Translations under genes and position numbers: made by a program
Shown here: positions 25,991 to 35,802 of the stretch, piece by piece
Layout: each line of letters starts with the position of its first letter
Numbering within the stretch: position 1 is the first letter of the stretch
Assembly: GCF_022370835.2 (NCBI RefSeq)
Contig: NZ_CP092365.1
Span: forward strand, 992,001 to 1,056,000
Length of the DNA stretch: 64,000 bases
Direction: 5' to 3'
Source: Mycolicibacillus parakoreensis
GTDB lineage: Bacteria > Actinomycetota > Actinomycetes > Mycobacteriales > Mycobacteriaceae
The notes under the pieces: generated by a model
The model's database searches: none
What the model saw: only the letters and a program-made list of their open reading frames with translations
What the model was told of the DNA's origin: nothing

Positions 25991-27670
25991 TCACTGCGGC
26001 AGGAACCCGATCGCGGTGTAGTCCAGGTCGGCCAGGCCCGGCGCCCCGAAGTTGGCCAGCGTGCTGCGGACCGCGACGTTGCCGGGGGTCTGGATCAGCG
26101 GCAGGCTGAACCCTTCGGCCCACAGCAACGCGTCGACCTCGTTGGCGCGCTCGCGGGCGGCTTGTGGATCCAGTGCCGCCAGGGTCTGTTCGATCTTGGC
26201 GTCGATGGCGGGGCTGCCGATCCGGCCGAAGTTGGATTCGCCGTAGGAGGCGTAGATCTGGGTGAGCCCGGCCAGCGGGAACGCGTCGCCGACCCAGCCG
26301 AATTGGGCGATGTCGAAATCGCCGGGCACCACATAGTCGCGGAAGAACCCGCCGCCGGATTTGGCTTCCAATTCCAGGTTCACCCCGATCTGGGCCAGGC
26401 TGTGCTGGGCGACCTGACCGAATATCCGGGTGCTCTGGGCGTCATAGAGCAGATGGCGCAGTACCAGCCGGCGGCCGTCCTTCTCCCGGTACGCCCCGTG
26501 GCGCATCCAGCCGAGTTCGTCGAGTTCGCGGCTGGCGCGCTGCGGGTCGTAGGCGACCACGGCGCTGTTGTCCCGGTAGCCTTCCTGGCCCGCCACATAG
26601 ATGTGGTTGTTCAACGCCACCGGGTCGGCGGTCAGGCCGCGCTGGGTGACCTTGGCGATCGTGGCCCGGTCGATGCCGCGCATGATCGCCAACCGCAACC
26701 TCTTGTCGGCCAGAATCGACCCGGGCGCCCCGTTGAACGTGAAGTGGGTCCACGTGGGGGTGGGGGCGCGCCGGATCGCGATCCCGTCGGTGCGCCGTGC
26801 GATCGTCAGCTGGTCGAGGGTGGCGACCCCGGCGGCGTCGATGGTGTGGTTCTGCAGCGCGGGCATGCGGGCGGCCTCGTCGAGCACCAGGTAGGTGATC
26901 GAGTCCAGCCGCGGGGTGCGCCCCCACCAGCGCGGGTTACGGGTCAACACGATGCGCTGCGTGGTGCGATCCAGGGAGGAGAGGATGAACGGCCCGGCCG
27001 ACGGGCCCGGCCGGTCCAACTGGGCCTTGTTGAACGCCTCCGGGGTGGCGGTCATCGATTTCGGCAGCAGCATGCCGTTGCCGGCGAACATGCCGCGCCA
27101 CTCCGCGTAGGGCTTGGCGAAGGTCACCACCGCCTGCCGGTCGTCGGCCCCGCGGGTCACCGACGCCACCCGCTCGGCGCCGCTGGTGCTCGCGATCGCG
27201 AACTCGGGGTCGGCGCCGCTGATGGCGTGGATCTGGCTGGCGATGTCCTCCCAGGTGATCGGGGTGCCGTCGGACCAGACGGCCTGCGGGTTGATGGTGT
27301 AGGTGACCTCCTGCGGGTCGGTTCCGGTCAGCTCGACGGCGGTGAAATAGTCGGTGTCGACGGTGGCGGAGCCGTCGGCGCCGATGACGAACGCCCGCGG
27401 CATGGTCGCCTTGAGCATGGCGGCGTTGTCGGCGAGGTTGCCGTCGATGTGCAGCGGGTTGAAGTTGGGCGGGAACTGCGCCAGCGACAACCGCAGATCG
27501 CCGCCGTCGCGCAGGGTGGCCGGATCGTGCGGGTTGATGTCGCTGCTGGTGCCGATCGTCGCCGACGTCTCCGGCAGCGCGGCCTCGTCGGGAACCGCGC
27601 AGCCGCCGGCGAACACCATCGCGGTCAACAACACGCTGCCCAGCCGGGTGAGGTGGCGGTTGGTGCGCAC
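25991..27670 (-). CDS. oppA: Oligopeptide ABC transporter substrate-binding lipoprotein OppA
   Basis: 559-residue SBP family 5 lipoprotein. Lipobox AGGC with Cys about 24 after the signal MRTNRHLTRLGSVLLTAMVF. Cluster C features include ITYTINP-type strands, VWSDGTPITWEDIASQI and NGMLLPKSM, ending ADLDYTAIGFLPQ. It captures peptides outside the membrane for OppBC and OppD. GTG 27670 has AAGGAGGT about 7 bases upstream. It is the last gene of oppBCDA, 4 bases after oppD. M. tuberculosis OppA is reported to bind glutathione and other peptides; binding here is not testable from sequence. Confidence 0.93.
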   Translation of the reverse strand: MRTNRHLTRLGSVLLTAMVFAGGCAVPDEAALPETSATIGTSSDINPHDPATLRDGGDLRLSLAQFPPNFNPLHIDGNLADNAAMLKATMPRAFVIGADGSATVDTDYFTAVELTGTDPQEVTYTINPQAVWSDGTPITWEDIASQIHAISGADPEFAIASTSGAERVASVTRGADDRQAVVTFAKPYAEWRGMFAGNGMLLPKSMTATPEAFNKAQLDRPGPSAGPFILSSLDRTTQRIVLTRNPRWWGRTPRLDSITYLVLDEAARMPALQNHTIDAAGVATLDQLTIARRTDGIAIRRAPTPTWTHFTFNGAPGSILADKRLRLAIMRGIDRATIAKVTQRGLTADPVALNNHIYVAGQEGYRDNSAVVAYDPQRASRELDELGWMRHGAYREKDGRRLVLRHLLYDAQSTRIFGQVAQHSLAQIGVNLELEAKSGGGFFRDYVVPGDFDIAQFGWVGDAFPLAGLTQIYASYGESNFGRIGSPAIDAKIEQTLAALDPQAARERANEVDALLWAEGFSLPLIQTPGNVAVRSTLANFGAPGLADLDYTAIGFLPQ

Positions 27671-27674
27671 CGGG

Positions 27675-29513
27675 TTACCTCCTTGCCGCCGGGTCGGGGT
27701 GGGGGACCGCCGCCAGCAGGCGGCGAGTGTATTCCTCGCGGGGATCGGCGAGCACCGTGTCGGCGGGGCCGTGTTCGACGACCCGACCGCCGTGCATGAC
27801 CACCACGTCGTGGGCCAGATGTTTGACCACCGAGAGGTCGTGGGAGACGAACAGATACGACAAACCGAACTGCTGTTGCAGATCGAGCAGCAGATTGATG
27901 ATGCCGGCCTGAATGGAGACGTCGAGTGCGGAGACCGGTTCGTCGAGGGCGAGGATCTTCGGATGCAGCGCCAGCGCGCGGGCGATGCCGACGCGCTGCT
28001 TCTGTCCGCCGGAGAACTCCGCGGGGTAGCGGGTCGCGTCGGCGCGGCGCAGCCCCACGATGTCCAACAGCTCCGCCACTCGGGACCGCAGGGAACGATC
28101 GTCGAATCGGTTGGCCCGCAGCGGCTGAGCCAACACCTCGAAGATCGGCAGGCGAGGGTCCAGGGAGGCGACCGGATCTTGGAAGACGACCTGCAGGTCC
28201 CGGCGCAGGGCGCGGCGGGAGCGGGCGGCCAATGCCGCCACGTCGGTGCCCAACACCTCGATCGATCCCGACTGCGGGGCACGCAGTTCCAAGATCTGGC
28301 GCAGTGTGGTCGATTTACCCGACCCGGATTCGCCGACGATCCCCAACGTACGGCCCTCGGCCAACTCAAAACTCACCCCGTCGACGGCGCGCACCTCCCC
28401 GACGGTGCGGCGGAGCACCACTCCCTTGGTCAGCGGGTAGGTGCGCACCAGGTCGCGCACCCGCACCACGGTGGGGGCGTCGGCAGGTGGCGGCGGCGTG
28501 GGCGGGGCGCTGACCCCGTAGACCTCGGCGGCGCCCCGTCCGGCCACCTGATCGGTGTGGATGCAGGCCACCCGGTGGGCGGCGGCCACCTCACGCAGGG
28601 CCGGCTCCTCGCGACGACACTCGTCGGTCGCCAGCGGACAGCGCGGCGCGAACGGGCAGCCGGGACGCAACTCGGCCAGCGACGGCGGTGCCCCGGGGAT
28701 CGGGACCAGCCGGGTTCCCTGCCCGGCGTCGAGTCGCGGCACCGAGCCCAGCAGGCCGGCGGTGTAGGGCATTTGACGATCGGAGTAGAGCACGTCGACG
28801 GGTGCGGACTCCACCACCCGCCCGGCGTACATGACCAGCGCCCGGTCGGCGAATTCGGCGACCACCCCGAGATCGTGGGTGATGATCAATACTCCCGCGC
28901 CGGTGGCGTCACGCGCGGTCTTGAGTACGTCGAGGATCTGGGCCTGCACGGTGACGTCGAGCGCGGTGGTCGGCTCGTCGCAGATCAGCAGGTCCGGGTC
29001 GTTGGCGATCGCGATCGCGATCACCACCCGCTGGCGCTCACCGCCGGAGAGCTCGTGGGGAAACGCCCGCGCCCGCTGGCCGGGTCGGGCGATGCCGACC
29101 AACTCCAGCAGCTCCACCGCGCGGTGCCGGGCCGCGCGGCGACCGACCCGCGGGGTGTGGATACGGATCGCCTCGGCGATCTGGTCGCCGACGGTGTAGA
29201 CCGGGGTCAGCGCCGACATCGGGTCCTGGAACACCATCCCGATGGTGGTGCCCCGCAACGCCGACAGTGACTTGTCGCTCATGCCGAGCAGTTCGGTGTC
29301 GTGGAGGCGCACCGACCCGGAGACAGCGGCGTACTCCGGCAGCAGCCCCATCACCGCCATGGCCGCGGCCGATTTGCCCGACCCCGATTCGCCGACCATC
29401 GCGACCACCTCGCCGGGGTCGATCCGATAGCTCACTGCGCGCACCGCCTGCACCCTCTCGGTGTCGGTGGGGAAGGTGACGGCGAGGTCGCGCACCTGCA
29501 GCAGCGGGGTCAT
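27675..29513 (-). CDS. oppD: Oligopeptide ABC transporter ATPase, two fused NBDs, OppD
   Basis: 612-residue protein carrying two complete ATPase domains in one chain, equivalent to OppD+OppF of other bacteria. Each half has Walker A GESGSGKS, a signature (LSGGERQ; FSGGQKQ) and Walker B ([24 protein letters not shown]). The first half ends with the Cys-rich oligopeptide-transporter C-terminal domain ([18 protein letters not shown]...), with the Cys spacing of a 4Fe-4S-type site. A Pro-rich linker joins the halves. The length equals the recalled M. tuberculosis protein. The ATG overlaps the oppC stop (ATGA). Confidence 0.95.
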   Translation of the reverse strand: MTPLLQVRDLAVTFPTDTERVQAVRAVSYRIDPGEVVAMVGESGSGKSAAAMAVMGLLPEYAAVSGSVRLHDTELLGMSDKSLSALRGTTIGMVFQDPMSALTPVYTVGDQIAEAIRIHTPRVGRRAARHRAVELLELVGIARPGQRARAFPHELSGGERQRVVIAIAIANDPDLLICDEPTTALDVTVQAQILDVLKTARDATGAGVLIITHDLGVVAEFADRALVMYAGRVVESAPVDVLYSDRQMPYTAGLLGSVPRLDAGQGTRLVPIPGAPPSLAELRPGCPFAPRCPLATDECRREEPALREVAAAHRVACIHTDQVAGRGAAEVYGVSAPPTPPPPADAPTVVRVRDLVRTYPLTKGVVLRRTVGEVRAVDGVSFELAEGRTLGIVGESGSGKSTTLRQILELRAPQSGSIEVLGTDVAALAARSRRALRRDLQVVFQDPVASLDPRLPIFEVLAQPLRANRFDDRSLRSRVAELLDIVGLRRADATRYPAEFSGGQKQRVGIARALALHPKILALDEPVSALDVSIQAGIINLLLDLQQQFGLSYLFVSHDLSVVKHLAHDVVVMHGGRVVEHGPADTVLADPREEYTRRLLAAVPHPDPAARR

Positions 29514-30442
29514 CGGCGGCTCCGGCGCAGGGTCTGGCTCGCCGGGTCCAGCGCGTCGCGCAGGCCGTCGCCGGCGAGGTTGGCGCAGACCAGAATCACC
29601 ACCAGCACCCCGGCCGGGAACAGGAACACCCACGGGAACGTGATCGCCGAGGCGGTGCCGTCGGCGATCAGGGTGCCCAGCGAGACGTCCGGCGGCTGGA
29701 TCCCGAACCCGAGGAAGCTCAGACCGGTCTCGGCCAGGATCGCCACCGCCACGTTCAACGCGGTGTCGATGATCAGGATCGACGCGACGTTGGGGATGAT
29801 GTGGCGGGTGATGATCTGGTGATTGGGTACACCCATATAGCGGGCGGCCCTGACGAATTCACGGTCGCGCAGGCTCATCGTCAACCCGCGCACCATGCGG
29901 GAGCTGATCATCCAGCTGAACGCCGCCAGCAGCACGATCAGGGCGCCGATGTTGCCGGAGTTCTTGGTCCGCGGGGTGACGATCGCGATCAGGATGAAGC
30001 TGGGCACCACCAGCAGCAGATCGACCAGCCACATCAGCACCCGGTCGCGCCACCCCCCGAAATACCCGGAGATCGCGCCGACGGTCGCCGCGATGACGGT
30101 GGAGATCAGCGCCACGCAGACACCGATCAGCATCGATTTCTGCATGCCGCGCAGGGTCTGGGCCAACAGGTCCTGGCCCAGCGCGTTGGTGCCCAGCCAA
30201 TGCCGCGTGCTCGGCGGATGCAGCAGGGCGTCGTAGTCGAGGTCGGTGTAGGAGTACGGCAGCAGCCCGGGTGCCAGATAGGCCCCGGCGAACAGCAGCA
30301 CCAGCACCGTCAGGGAGCCGACCGCGGTGCGGTTGCGCAGAAACCGGCGCGCCACCAGGGTGCGCCGGGAGGCGAACACCGGCACATCATCGACACCGTC
30401 GACCGCGCCGCCGTCGGTGGGTCCGGTCTGCGCGGCGCTCAC
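29510..30442 (-). CDS. oppC: Oligopeptide ABC transporter permease OppC
   Basis: 310-residue inner-membrane permease. The N-terminal cytoplasmic tail is followed by TM1 ([19 protein letters not shown]), then a [21 protein letters not shown] periplasmic motif characteristic of OppC/DppC, and five more helices. The EAA coupling motif is in [24 protein letters not shown]. It forms the membrane channel with OppB. The GTG start overlaps the oppB stop, and its stop overlaps the oppD start, both by 4 bases, so the whole operon is translationally coupled. Confidence 0.94.
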   Translation of the reverse strand: MSAAQTGPTDGGAVDGVDDVPVFASRRTLVARRFLRNRTAVGSLTVLVLLFAGAYLAPGLLPYSYTDLDYDALLHPPSTRHWLGTNALGQDLLAQTLRGMQKSMLIGVCVALISTVIAATVGAISGYFGGWRDRVLMWLVDLLLVVPSFILIAIVTPRTKNSGNIGALIVLLAAFSWMISSRMVRGLTMSLRDREFVRAARYMGVPNHQIITRHIIPNVASILIIDTALNVAVAILAETGLSFLGFGIQPPDVSLGTLIADGTASAITFPWVFLFPAGVLVVILVCANLAGDGLRDALDPASQTLRRSRR

Positions 30443-31416
30443 GAGGCCCGCACCCGCGGGTCGAGCAGCGCGTAGATGATGTCGGAGAGCAGCCCGGCCG
30501 CCAGCACCGCCGCACCGGAGAACACCGTGATCGCCGCGACGATGTTGGTGTCCTGGGTGGCGATGCCCGACACCACCCATTCACCCATGCCGTGCCAGCC
30601 GAAGATCTTCTCCACGAACACCGCGCCGGTGACCAGCCCGGCCACCCCGTAGGCGAACAGGGTGGCCATCGGGATCAACGCGGTGCGCAGGCCGTGTTTG
30701 AACAACGCCCGGCGCCGGGTCAGGCCCTTGGCGCGCGCGGTGCGGATGAAGTCCTGGCCGAGCACGTCGAGCATGGCGTTGCGTTGATAGCGGCTGAAAC
30801 CGGCGGCGGCGGCCAGCGCCAACGTCAACGTGGGCAGAAACAGGTGTTGCAGGCGGTCGAGCAGCGCCGCCCAGCCGCCGTCGAGCATGCCCGGCGAGGT
30901 CTCGCCGACGTACTCGAACAGCTGCGCACCGAGCAGCCAGTTGGTGTGCAGGCCGACCTGGATGAGCAGGTTCGCCAGCACGAACGTCGGGATCGACAGC
31001 ACCAGCAGCGACGCCATGGTGATGACCCGGTCGCTGAGCCGGTACTGGCGCACCGCGCCCCAGGCGCCGGCGACGACGCCGAGCACGGTGCCGGCCACCG
31101 AGCCGATGATCAGCAGCCGCAGGCTCACCCCGACGCGGCGCCACAGCTCCTCGGAGACCGGCTGACCGGTGACGGTGACCCCGAAGTCGCCGCGCACCGC
31201 GTTGCTCGCCCAGTGCGCATAGCGCTGCGGGATCGGCTTGTCCAGGCCGAGTTCGGCGGCCTTGGCGTCGATCACCGCCTGCGGCGGGCGGGGGTTGCGC
31301 TGCATCAGGGCATCCAGCGGGGCGAAGGTCACCGACGTCAGACAGAAGGTCAGAAACGAGGCCAGCGCCAACAGCACCAGATAGTTGAGGATCCGGCCCG
31401 CCAAGAAACGCGTCAT
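30439..31416 (-). CDS. oppB: Oligopeptide ABC transporter permease OppB
   Basis: 325-residue inner-membrane permease and first gene of oppBCDA. It starts with a TM helix (ILNYLVLLALASFLTFCLTSV), has the GLDKPIPQRYAHW periplasmic segment of OppB/DppB, and the EAA loop DFIRTARAKGLTRRRALFKHGLRTALIP. It ends with a helix and DPRVRAS. Same length as recalled for Rv1283c. The operon diverges from the carbonic anhydrase gene across 192 bases; the oppB promoter must lie there but I cannot pick a convincing one. Confidence 0.94.
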   Translation of the reverse strand: MTRFLAGRILNYLVLLALASFLTFCLTSVTFAPLDALMQRNPRPPQAVIDAKAAELGLDKPIPQRYAHWASNAVRGDFGVTVTGQPVSEELWRRVGVSLRLLIIGSVAGTVLGVVAGAWGAVRQYRLSDRVITMASLLVLSIPTFVLANLLIQVGLHTNWLLGAQLFEYVGETSPGMLDGGWAALLDRLQHLFLPTLTLALAAAAGFSRYQRNAMLDVLGQDFIRTARAKGLTRRRALFKHGLRTALIPMATLFAYGVAGLVTGAVFVEKIFGWHGMGEWVVSGIATQDTNIVAAITVFSGAAVLAAGLLSDIIYALLDPRVRAS

Positions 31417-31554
31417 GCCCAGGTCTGTCCGCGTTGCATGGGCTCAGGGTAGGAGATGGTCCGAAGATCGGGCGCAGGGTGGCTGCGCGTGGCGCCCGCA
31501 ATGTCGCGGGAGCCCCGACGCGATTTCCGGCCCCGTTCCCGCGATGTGCCTTGT

Positions 31555-31560
31555 TAAACT
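31555..31560 (+). promoter_or_regulatory. Candidate -10 of the carbonic anhydrase gene
   Basis: TAAACT preceded by TTGT in an otherwise GC-rich stretch, 48 bases before the GTG start. It fits the mycobacterial TANNNT -10. No good -35 is present at the expected distance, which is common for mycobacterial SigA promoters. Confidence 0.4.
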
Positions 31561-31608
31561 GCGGTTCGCGGGGCCACCGGGCGCCACGAGAGGATTCAGG
31601 AGAACGGC

Positions 31609-32097
31609 GTGACCGTCACCGATGACTATCTGGCCAACAACGACGAGTACGCCCGGGGTTTCTCCGGGCCGCTGCCGATGCCGCCGAGCAAGCAGGTCGC
31701 GATCGTGGCGTGTATGGACGCGCGGATGGACGTCTACCGGCTGTTGGGCCTCGCCGAGGGGGAGGCGCACAGCATCCGCAACGCCGGCGGGGTCATCACC
31801 GAGGACGTGATCCGGTCGCTGGCGATCAGCCAGCGGTTGCTGGGCACCCGCGAAATCATCCTGATCCACCACACCGACTGCGGGATGCTGACCTTCACCG
31901 ACGACGAGTTCAAACGCGACATCGCCGCCGACACCGGCATCCGGCCCGGGTGGGCGGGGGAGGCGTTCCCCGACCCCGCCGAGGACGTCCGGCAGTCGAT
32001 CCGTCGGGTGCAGGCCAGCCCGTTCGTGTCGCACGCGTCGCTGCGCGGGTTCGTCTTCGACGTGGCCACCGGCAAACTGACCGAGATCACCCTGTAG
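31609..32097 (+). CDS. canA: Beta-carbonic anhydrase (Rv1284-type)
   Basis: 162-residue zinc enzyme interconverting CO2 and bicarbonate. Zinc ligands Cys 35, His 88 and Cys 91 and the catalytic dyad Asp 37/Arg 39 (VACMDARMD; IHHTDCGM) are all present at the same numbers as in M. tuberculosis Rv1284. The short form ends GFVFDVATGKLTEITL. The start is a GTG with a preceding AGGAGAA about 5 bases upstream. It lies next to the sulfate assimilation genes as in M. tuberculosis; a functional connection between the two is not established. Confidence 0.94.
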   Translation: MTVTDDYLANNDEYARGFSGPLPMPPSKQVAIVACMDARMDVYRLLGLAEGEAHSIRNAGGVITEDVIRSLAISQRLLGTREIILIHHTDCGMLTFTDDEFKRDIAADTGIRPGWAGEAFPDPAEDVRQSIRRVQASPFVSHASLRGFVFDVATGKLTEITL

Positions 32098-32163
32098 AGC
32101 CGGCTCGCACCGGGGCCGCCGGCCCGCGCGGCGCCTGTGCGGCGGGTCGGGTCACGACGTGTT

Positions 32164-32240
32164 TTGACATTCGCCGCCGCCCTTGGTTGCATGGTCGATT
32201 ATGCAGATAAATCTGGTCAAATCAACCAACTTAACCGGGG
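32164..32240 (+). promoter_or_regulatory. AT-rich leader and possible promoter of cysD
   Basis: A consensus-like TTGACA at 32164-32169 is followed after 17 bases by a weak TTGCAT. Immediately downstream comes an unusually AT-rich patch for this genome (32196-32238, containing GCAGATAAATCTGG and TTAACC), ending 5 bases before the cysD GTG. The patch includes the near-palindrome CAGATAAATCTG at 32204-32215. This could hold the real -10 or a regulator site for sulfur control; no ribosome site is obvious before the GTG. Confidence 0.4.
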
Positions 32241-32244
32241 AATC

Positions 32245-33174
32245 GTGAGCGCGCCGACTGCGACCCGGCCGATGCCCGGGCAGTACGAGCTGAGCCAGCT
32301 GCGCGCCCTGGAGGCCGAGGCCATCCACGTCATCCGCGAGGTGGCCGCCGAGTTCGAGCGTCCGGTGCTGCTGTTCTCCGGCGGCAAGGACTCGATCGTG
32401 ATGCTGCACCTGGCGCTCAAGGCGTTCCACCCCGGCCGGTTGCCGTTCCCGGTCATGCACGTCGACACCGGGCACAACTTCGACGAGGTGCTCGCCACCC
32501 GCGACCAGTTGGTCGCCGACACCGGCATCCGGCTGGTGGTGGCCTCGGTGCAAGACGACATCGACGCCGGCCGGGTCGCCGAGACGTTCCCGTCGCGCAA
32601 CCCGATCCAGACCGTCACGCTGCTGCGCGCCATCCGGGAGAACCGCTTCGACGCCGCCTTCGGTGGGGCCCGCCGCGACGAGGAGAAGGCCCGCGCCAAG
32701 GAGCGGGTGTTCAGCTTCCGTGACGAGTTCGGCCAGTGGGATCCCAAGGCGCAGCGCCCCGAGCTGTGGACGCTGTACAACGGCCGGCACCGCAAGGGCG
32801 AGCACATCCGGGTGTTCCCGCTGTCGAACTGGACCGAGTTCGACATCTGGTCCTACATCGGCGCCGAGAACATCACGTTGCCGCCGATCTACTACGCGCA
32901 TCGCCGTCGGGTGTTCCGCCGCGACGGCATGCTGCTGGCGGTGCACCGGCACCTGCAGCCCCACCCCGAGGAAGAGGTGTTCGAGGCGACGGTGCGCTTC
33001 CGCACGGTCGGCGACGTCACCTGCACCGGCTGCGTGGAGTCGACCGCGACATCCGTCGAGGACGTGATCGCCGAGACCGCGGTCTCGCGGCTCACCGAAC
33101 GGGGCGCCACCCGCGCCGACGACCGCATCTCCGAGGCCGGGATGGAAGACCGCAAACGGCAGGGCTACTTCTGA
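32245..33174 (+). CDS. cysD: Sulfate adenylyltransferase subunit 2
   Basis: 309-residue small subunit of ATP sulfurylase, making adenosine 5'-phosphosulfate from ATP and sulfate. The PP-loop is LLFSGGKDSIVMLHLA (~49-64). PAPS-reductase-family features follow: FPVMHVDTGHNFDE and FGGARRDEEKARAKERVFSFRD. It works with the GTPase CysN, encoded directly downstream with a TGATG overlap. The GTG 32245 (VSAPTATRPMPGQYELSQL) is preferred; the frame is open further upstream through the AT-rich leader but without a ribosome site. Confidence 0.95.
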   Translation: MSAPTATRPMPGQYELSQLRALEAEAIHVIREVAAEFERPVLLFSGGKDSIVMLHLALKAFHPGRLPFPVMHVDTGHNFDEVLATRDQLVADTGIRLVVASVQDDIDAGRVAETFPSRNPIQTVTLLRAIRENRFDAAFGGARRDEEKARAKERVFSFRDEFGQWDPKAQRPELWTLYNGRHRKGEHIRVFPLSNWTEFDIWSYIGAENITLPPIYYAHRRRVFRRDGMLLAVHRHLQPHPEEEVFEATVRFRTVGDVTCTGCVESTATSVEDVIAETAVSRLTERGATRADDRISEAGMEDRKRQGYF

Positions 33175-35027
33175 TGAGCACCCCCACCACGTTGTTGCGC
33201 ATCGCCACCGCCGGCAGCGTCGACGACGGCAAATCCACGTTGATCGGCCGGCTGCTCTTCGACTCCAAGGCGGTGATGGAAGACCAGTGGGCGGCGGTGG
33301 AACGCACCTCCGCCGAGCGCGGCAACGACTACACCGATCTGGCTCTGGTCACCGACGGGCTGCGCGCCGAGCGTGAACAGGGCATCACCATCGACGTCGC
33401 CTACCGCTACTTCGCCACCCCCAAACGCAAATTCATCATCGCCGACACCCCCGGCCACATCCAGTACACCCGCAACATGGTGACCGGCACCTCGACCGCG
33501 CAGTTGGCGATCGTGTTGGTCGACGCGCGCCACGGGTTGCAGGAACAGTCCCGCCGCCACGCGTTTCTGGCCGCGCTGCTGGGGATTCGCCACATCGTGC
33601 TCGCCGTCAACAAGATGGACCTCATCGACTGGGACCAGCAGCGTTTCGAAGCGATCCGCGACGACTTCCACGCGTTCGCGACCCGCCTGGACGTCCAGGA
33701 CGTCACCACGATTCCGCTCTCGGCGCTGCACGGCGACAACGTCGTCACCAAATCCGACCGGGCGCCCTGGTACGAGGGGATCTCGCTGCTCTCGCATCTG
33801 GAGGAGGTCTACATCGGCGGTGACCGCAACCTCGTCGACGTCCGGTTCCCGGTGCAGTACGTGATCCGGCCGCAGACCCGTGAACACTGGGATCATCGCA
33901 GCTACGCCGGGACCGTCGCCAGCGGGGTGATGCGCCCCGGCGACGAGGTGGTGGTGTTGCCGGCCGGCAAACCGACCCGGATCACCGCGATCGACGGATC
34001 CACCGGGCCGGTGGCCGAGGCGTTCCCGCCGATGGCGGTCTCGGTCAGCCTCGCCGACGACATCGACATCTCCCGCGGCGACATGATCGCCCGGGCCAAC
34101 AACCAGCCGCGCATCACCCAGGATTTCGACGCCACCGTCTGCTGGATGTCGGACTCCTCGGCGTTGGAGCCCGGGCGCAGCTACGTCATCAAACACACCA
34201 CCAAGACCACCCGGGTGCGGGTGGCCGCGCTGGACTACCGCCTCGACGTCAACACGCTGCACCGCGACAAGAGCGCCACGGCGCTCAAGCTCAACGAGCT
34301 CGGCCGCATCGCGTTGCGCGCTCAGGTGCCGCTGCTGCTCGACGAGTACTCCCGCAACACCGCCACCGGGTCGTTCATCCTCATCGACCCGGAGACCAAC
34401 GCCACGGTGGCCGCCGGGATGGTGCTGCGCGACACCTCGGCGCGCACCGCGAGCCCCAACGCGGTCCGGCACGCCTCGCTGGTCGGCGCCGAGGACCGGC
34501 TGACCCGGGGACGCACGGTGTGGTTCACCGGGCTGTCCGGCTCCGGTAAGTCGTCGGTGGCGGTGCACGTCGAGCGCCGGCTGCTCGAACTCGGGGTCGC
34601 CGCCTACGTGCTCGACGGCGACAACCTGCGCCACGGACTCAACGCCGACCTCGGGTTCTCGATGGCCGACCGCGCCGAGAACCTGCGCCGACTGGCCCAC
34701 GTCGCCACCCTGATGGCCGACTCGGGCCAGATCGTGCTGGTCCCTGCGATCAGTCCGCTGACCGAGCACCGCCAACTGGCCCGAGGGGTCCACCTCGACG
34801 CCGGCGTGGAGTTCTACGAGGTGTTCTGCGACACCCCGCTGGAAGACTGCGAACGTCGTGACCCCAAGGGGCTCTACGCCAAGGCCCGGGCCGGGGAGAT
34901 CACGCACTTCACCGGGATCGACAGCCCGTATCAGCGGCCCAGGAACCCGGACCTGCGGCTGGTGCCCGACCGCGGCGTCGGCGAGCTCGCCGAGCAGGTG
35001 ATCGCGCTGCTCGACATCCCGCGATGA
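33174..35027 (+). CDS. cysN: Bifunctional sulfate adenylyltransferase GTPase / APS kinase
   Basis: 617-residue fusion (CysNC). Residues 1-~440 are an EF-Tu-like GTPase: G1 GSVDDGKST (14-22), G3 DTPGH, G4 NKMD, plus two beta-barrel domains. Residues ~450-617 are APS kinase (CysC) with P-loop GLSGSGKSS, the DGDNLRHGLNADLGFSMADRAENLRR segment and YAKARAGEITHFTGIDSPYQRP. It drives ATP sulfurylase with GTP hydrolysis and phosphorylates APS to PAPS. Overlaps cysD by one base (TGATG) and cysQ by four (ATGA), so the three genes form a coupled operon. Confidence 0.95.
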   Translation: MSTPTTLLRIATAGSVDDGKSTLIGRLLFDSKAVMEDQWAAVERTSAERGNDYTDLALVTDGLRAEREQGITIDVAYRYFATPKRKFIIADTPGHIQYTRNMVTGTSTAQLAIVLVDARHGLQEQSRRHAFLAALLGIRHIVLAVNKMDLIDWDQQRFEAIRDDFHAFATRLDVQDVTTIPLSALHGDNVVTKSDRAPWYEGISLLSHLEEVYIGGDRNLVDVRFPVQYVIRPQTREHWDHRSYAGTVASGVMRPGDEVVVLPAGKPTRITAIDGSTGPVAEAFPPMAVSVSLADDIDISRGDMIARANNQPRITQDFDATVCWMSDSSALEPGRSYVIKHTTKTTRVRVAALDYRLDVNTLHRDKSATALKLNELGRIALRAQVPLLLDEYSRNTATGSFILIDPETNATVAAGMVLRDTSARTASPNAVRHASLVGAEDRLTRGRTVWFTGLSGSGKSSVAVHVERRLLELGVAAYVLDGDNLRHGLNADLGFSMADRAENLRRLAHVATLMADSGQIVLVPAISPLTEHRQLARGVHLDAGVEFYEVFCDTPLEDCERRDPKGLYAKARAGEITHFTGIDSPYQRPRNPDLRLVPDRGVGELAEQVIALLDIPR

Positions 35028-35752
35028 ACGACCACCGGCTGGCCGCGCGGCTGGCCACCGAGGCCGGTGCGCTGCTGCTGGGGGTGCGCGCCGAGTTGGC
35101 CGAGGCCGACCCGGCGGACCGGCGCGCGGCCGGCGATCGGCGCGCCCACCGGTTCCTCATGGCGGAGCTGGCCGCGGCGCGCCCCGACGACGCGGTGCTC
35201 TCCGAGGAGGGTGCCGACGATCCCGCCCGGCTCGCCGCGTCCCGGGTGTGGATCGTCGACCCGCTCGACGGCACCCGCGAGTTCGCCGAGCCGGCCCGGG
35301 TGGACTGGGCGGTGCACGTGGCGCTCTGGTCCGACGGCGACCTGGTGGCCGGGGCGGTCGCACTGCCCGCCCAGCGGCGCACGCTGGCCACCCCGCAGGT
35401 CGCCGCGCCACCGCCGGCGCCGGGCACCCCCCGGGTGGTGGTGTCGCGCACCCGGCCGCCGGCGGCGGCGCTCACGGTCTGCGACCGGCTGGGCGCGGTG
35501 CAGGTGGGCATGGGGTCGGCCGGCGCGAAGGTCGCCGCGGTGGTGGCCGGTGAGGCCGACGTGTACGTACACGCCGGCGGGCAGTACGAGTGGGATTCGG
35601 CCGCGCCGGTCGCGGTGGCCCGGGCCGCCGGGCTGCACACCTCGCGCCTCGACGGGTCGGCGCTGCGGTACAACCGGGCCGACCCGCTGCTGCCCGACGT
35701 CGTGGTGTGCCGGCCCGAATACGCCGCCGCGGTCTGCGCCGCGCTGCGCTGA
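35024..35752 (+). CDS. cysQ: 3'(2'),5'-bisphosphate nucleotidase, CysQ-like
   Basis: 242-residue member of the inositol monophosphatase superfamily. Metal-binding motifs are LSEEGADDP (~64-72), [15 protein letters not shown] (~80-94, DPxDGT) and [16 protein letters not shown] (WDxAAP). Position in the cysDNC operon (4-base overlap) points to removal of the 3'-phosphate from PAP/PAPS, which would recycle or limit PAPS made by the upstream enzymes. I recall the M. tuberculosis cysQ gene at a distant locus (Rv2131c), so this linkage is notable. A second, more general phosphatase role cannot be excluded. Confidence 0.85.
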   Translation: MNDHRLAARLATEAGALLLGVRAELAEADPADRRAAGDRRAHRFLMAELAAARPDDAVLSEEGADDPARLAASRVWIVDPLDGTREFAEPARVDWAVHVALWSDGDLVAGAVALPAQRRTLATPQVAAPPPAPGTPRVVVSRTRPPAAALTVCDRLGAVQVGMGSAGAKVAAVVAGEADVYVHAGGQYEWDSAAPVAVARAAGLHTSRLDGSALRYNRADPLLPDVVVCRPEYAAAVCAALR

Positions 35753-35802
35753 GCCGCCCGACACCGCGGTGTTCCGGCGGGCCGGGTGGCAGAATTCGCG
35801 GC

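Noticed and set aside
32098..32244. Riboswitch (SAM or similar) upstream of cysD
   Set aside because: No recognisable conserved core or pairing pattern; only an AT-rich patch is visible.
33174..35027. cysN-cysC fusion as an artefact
   Set aside because: CysNC fusion is known in mycobacteria and both domains have complete motifs.
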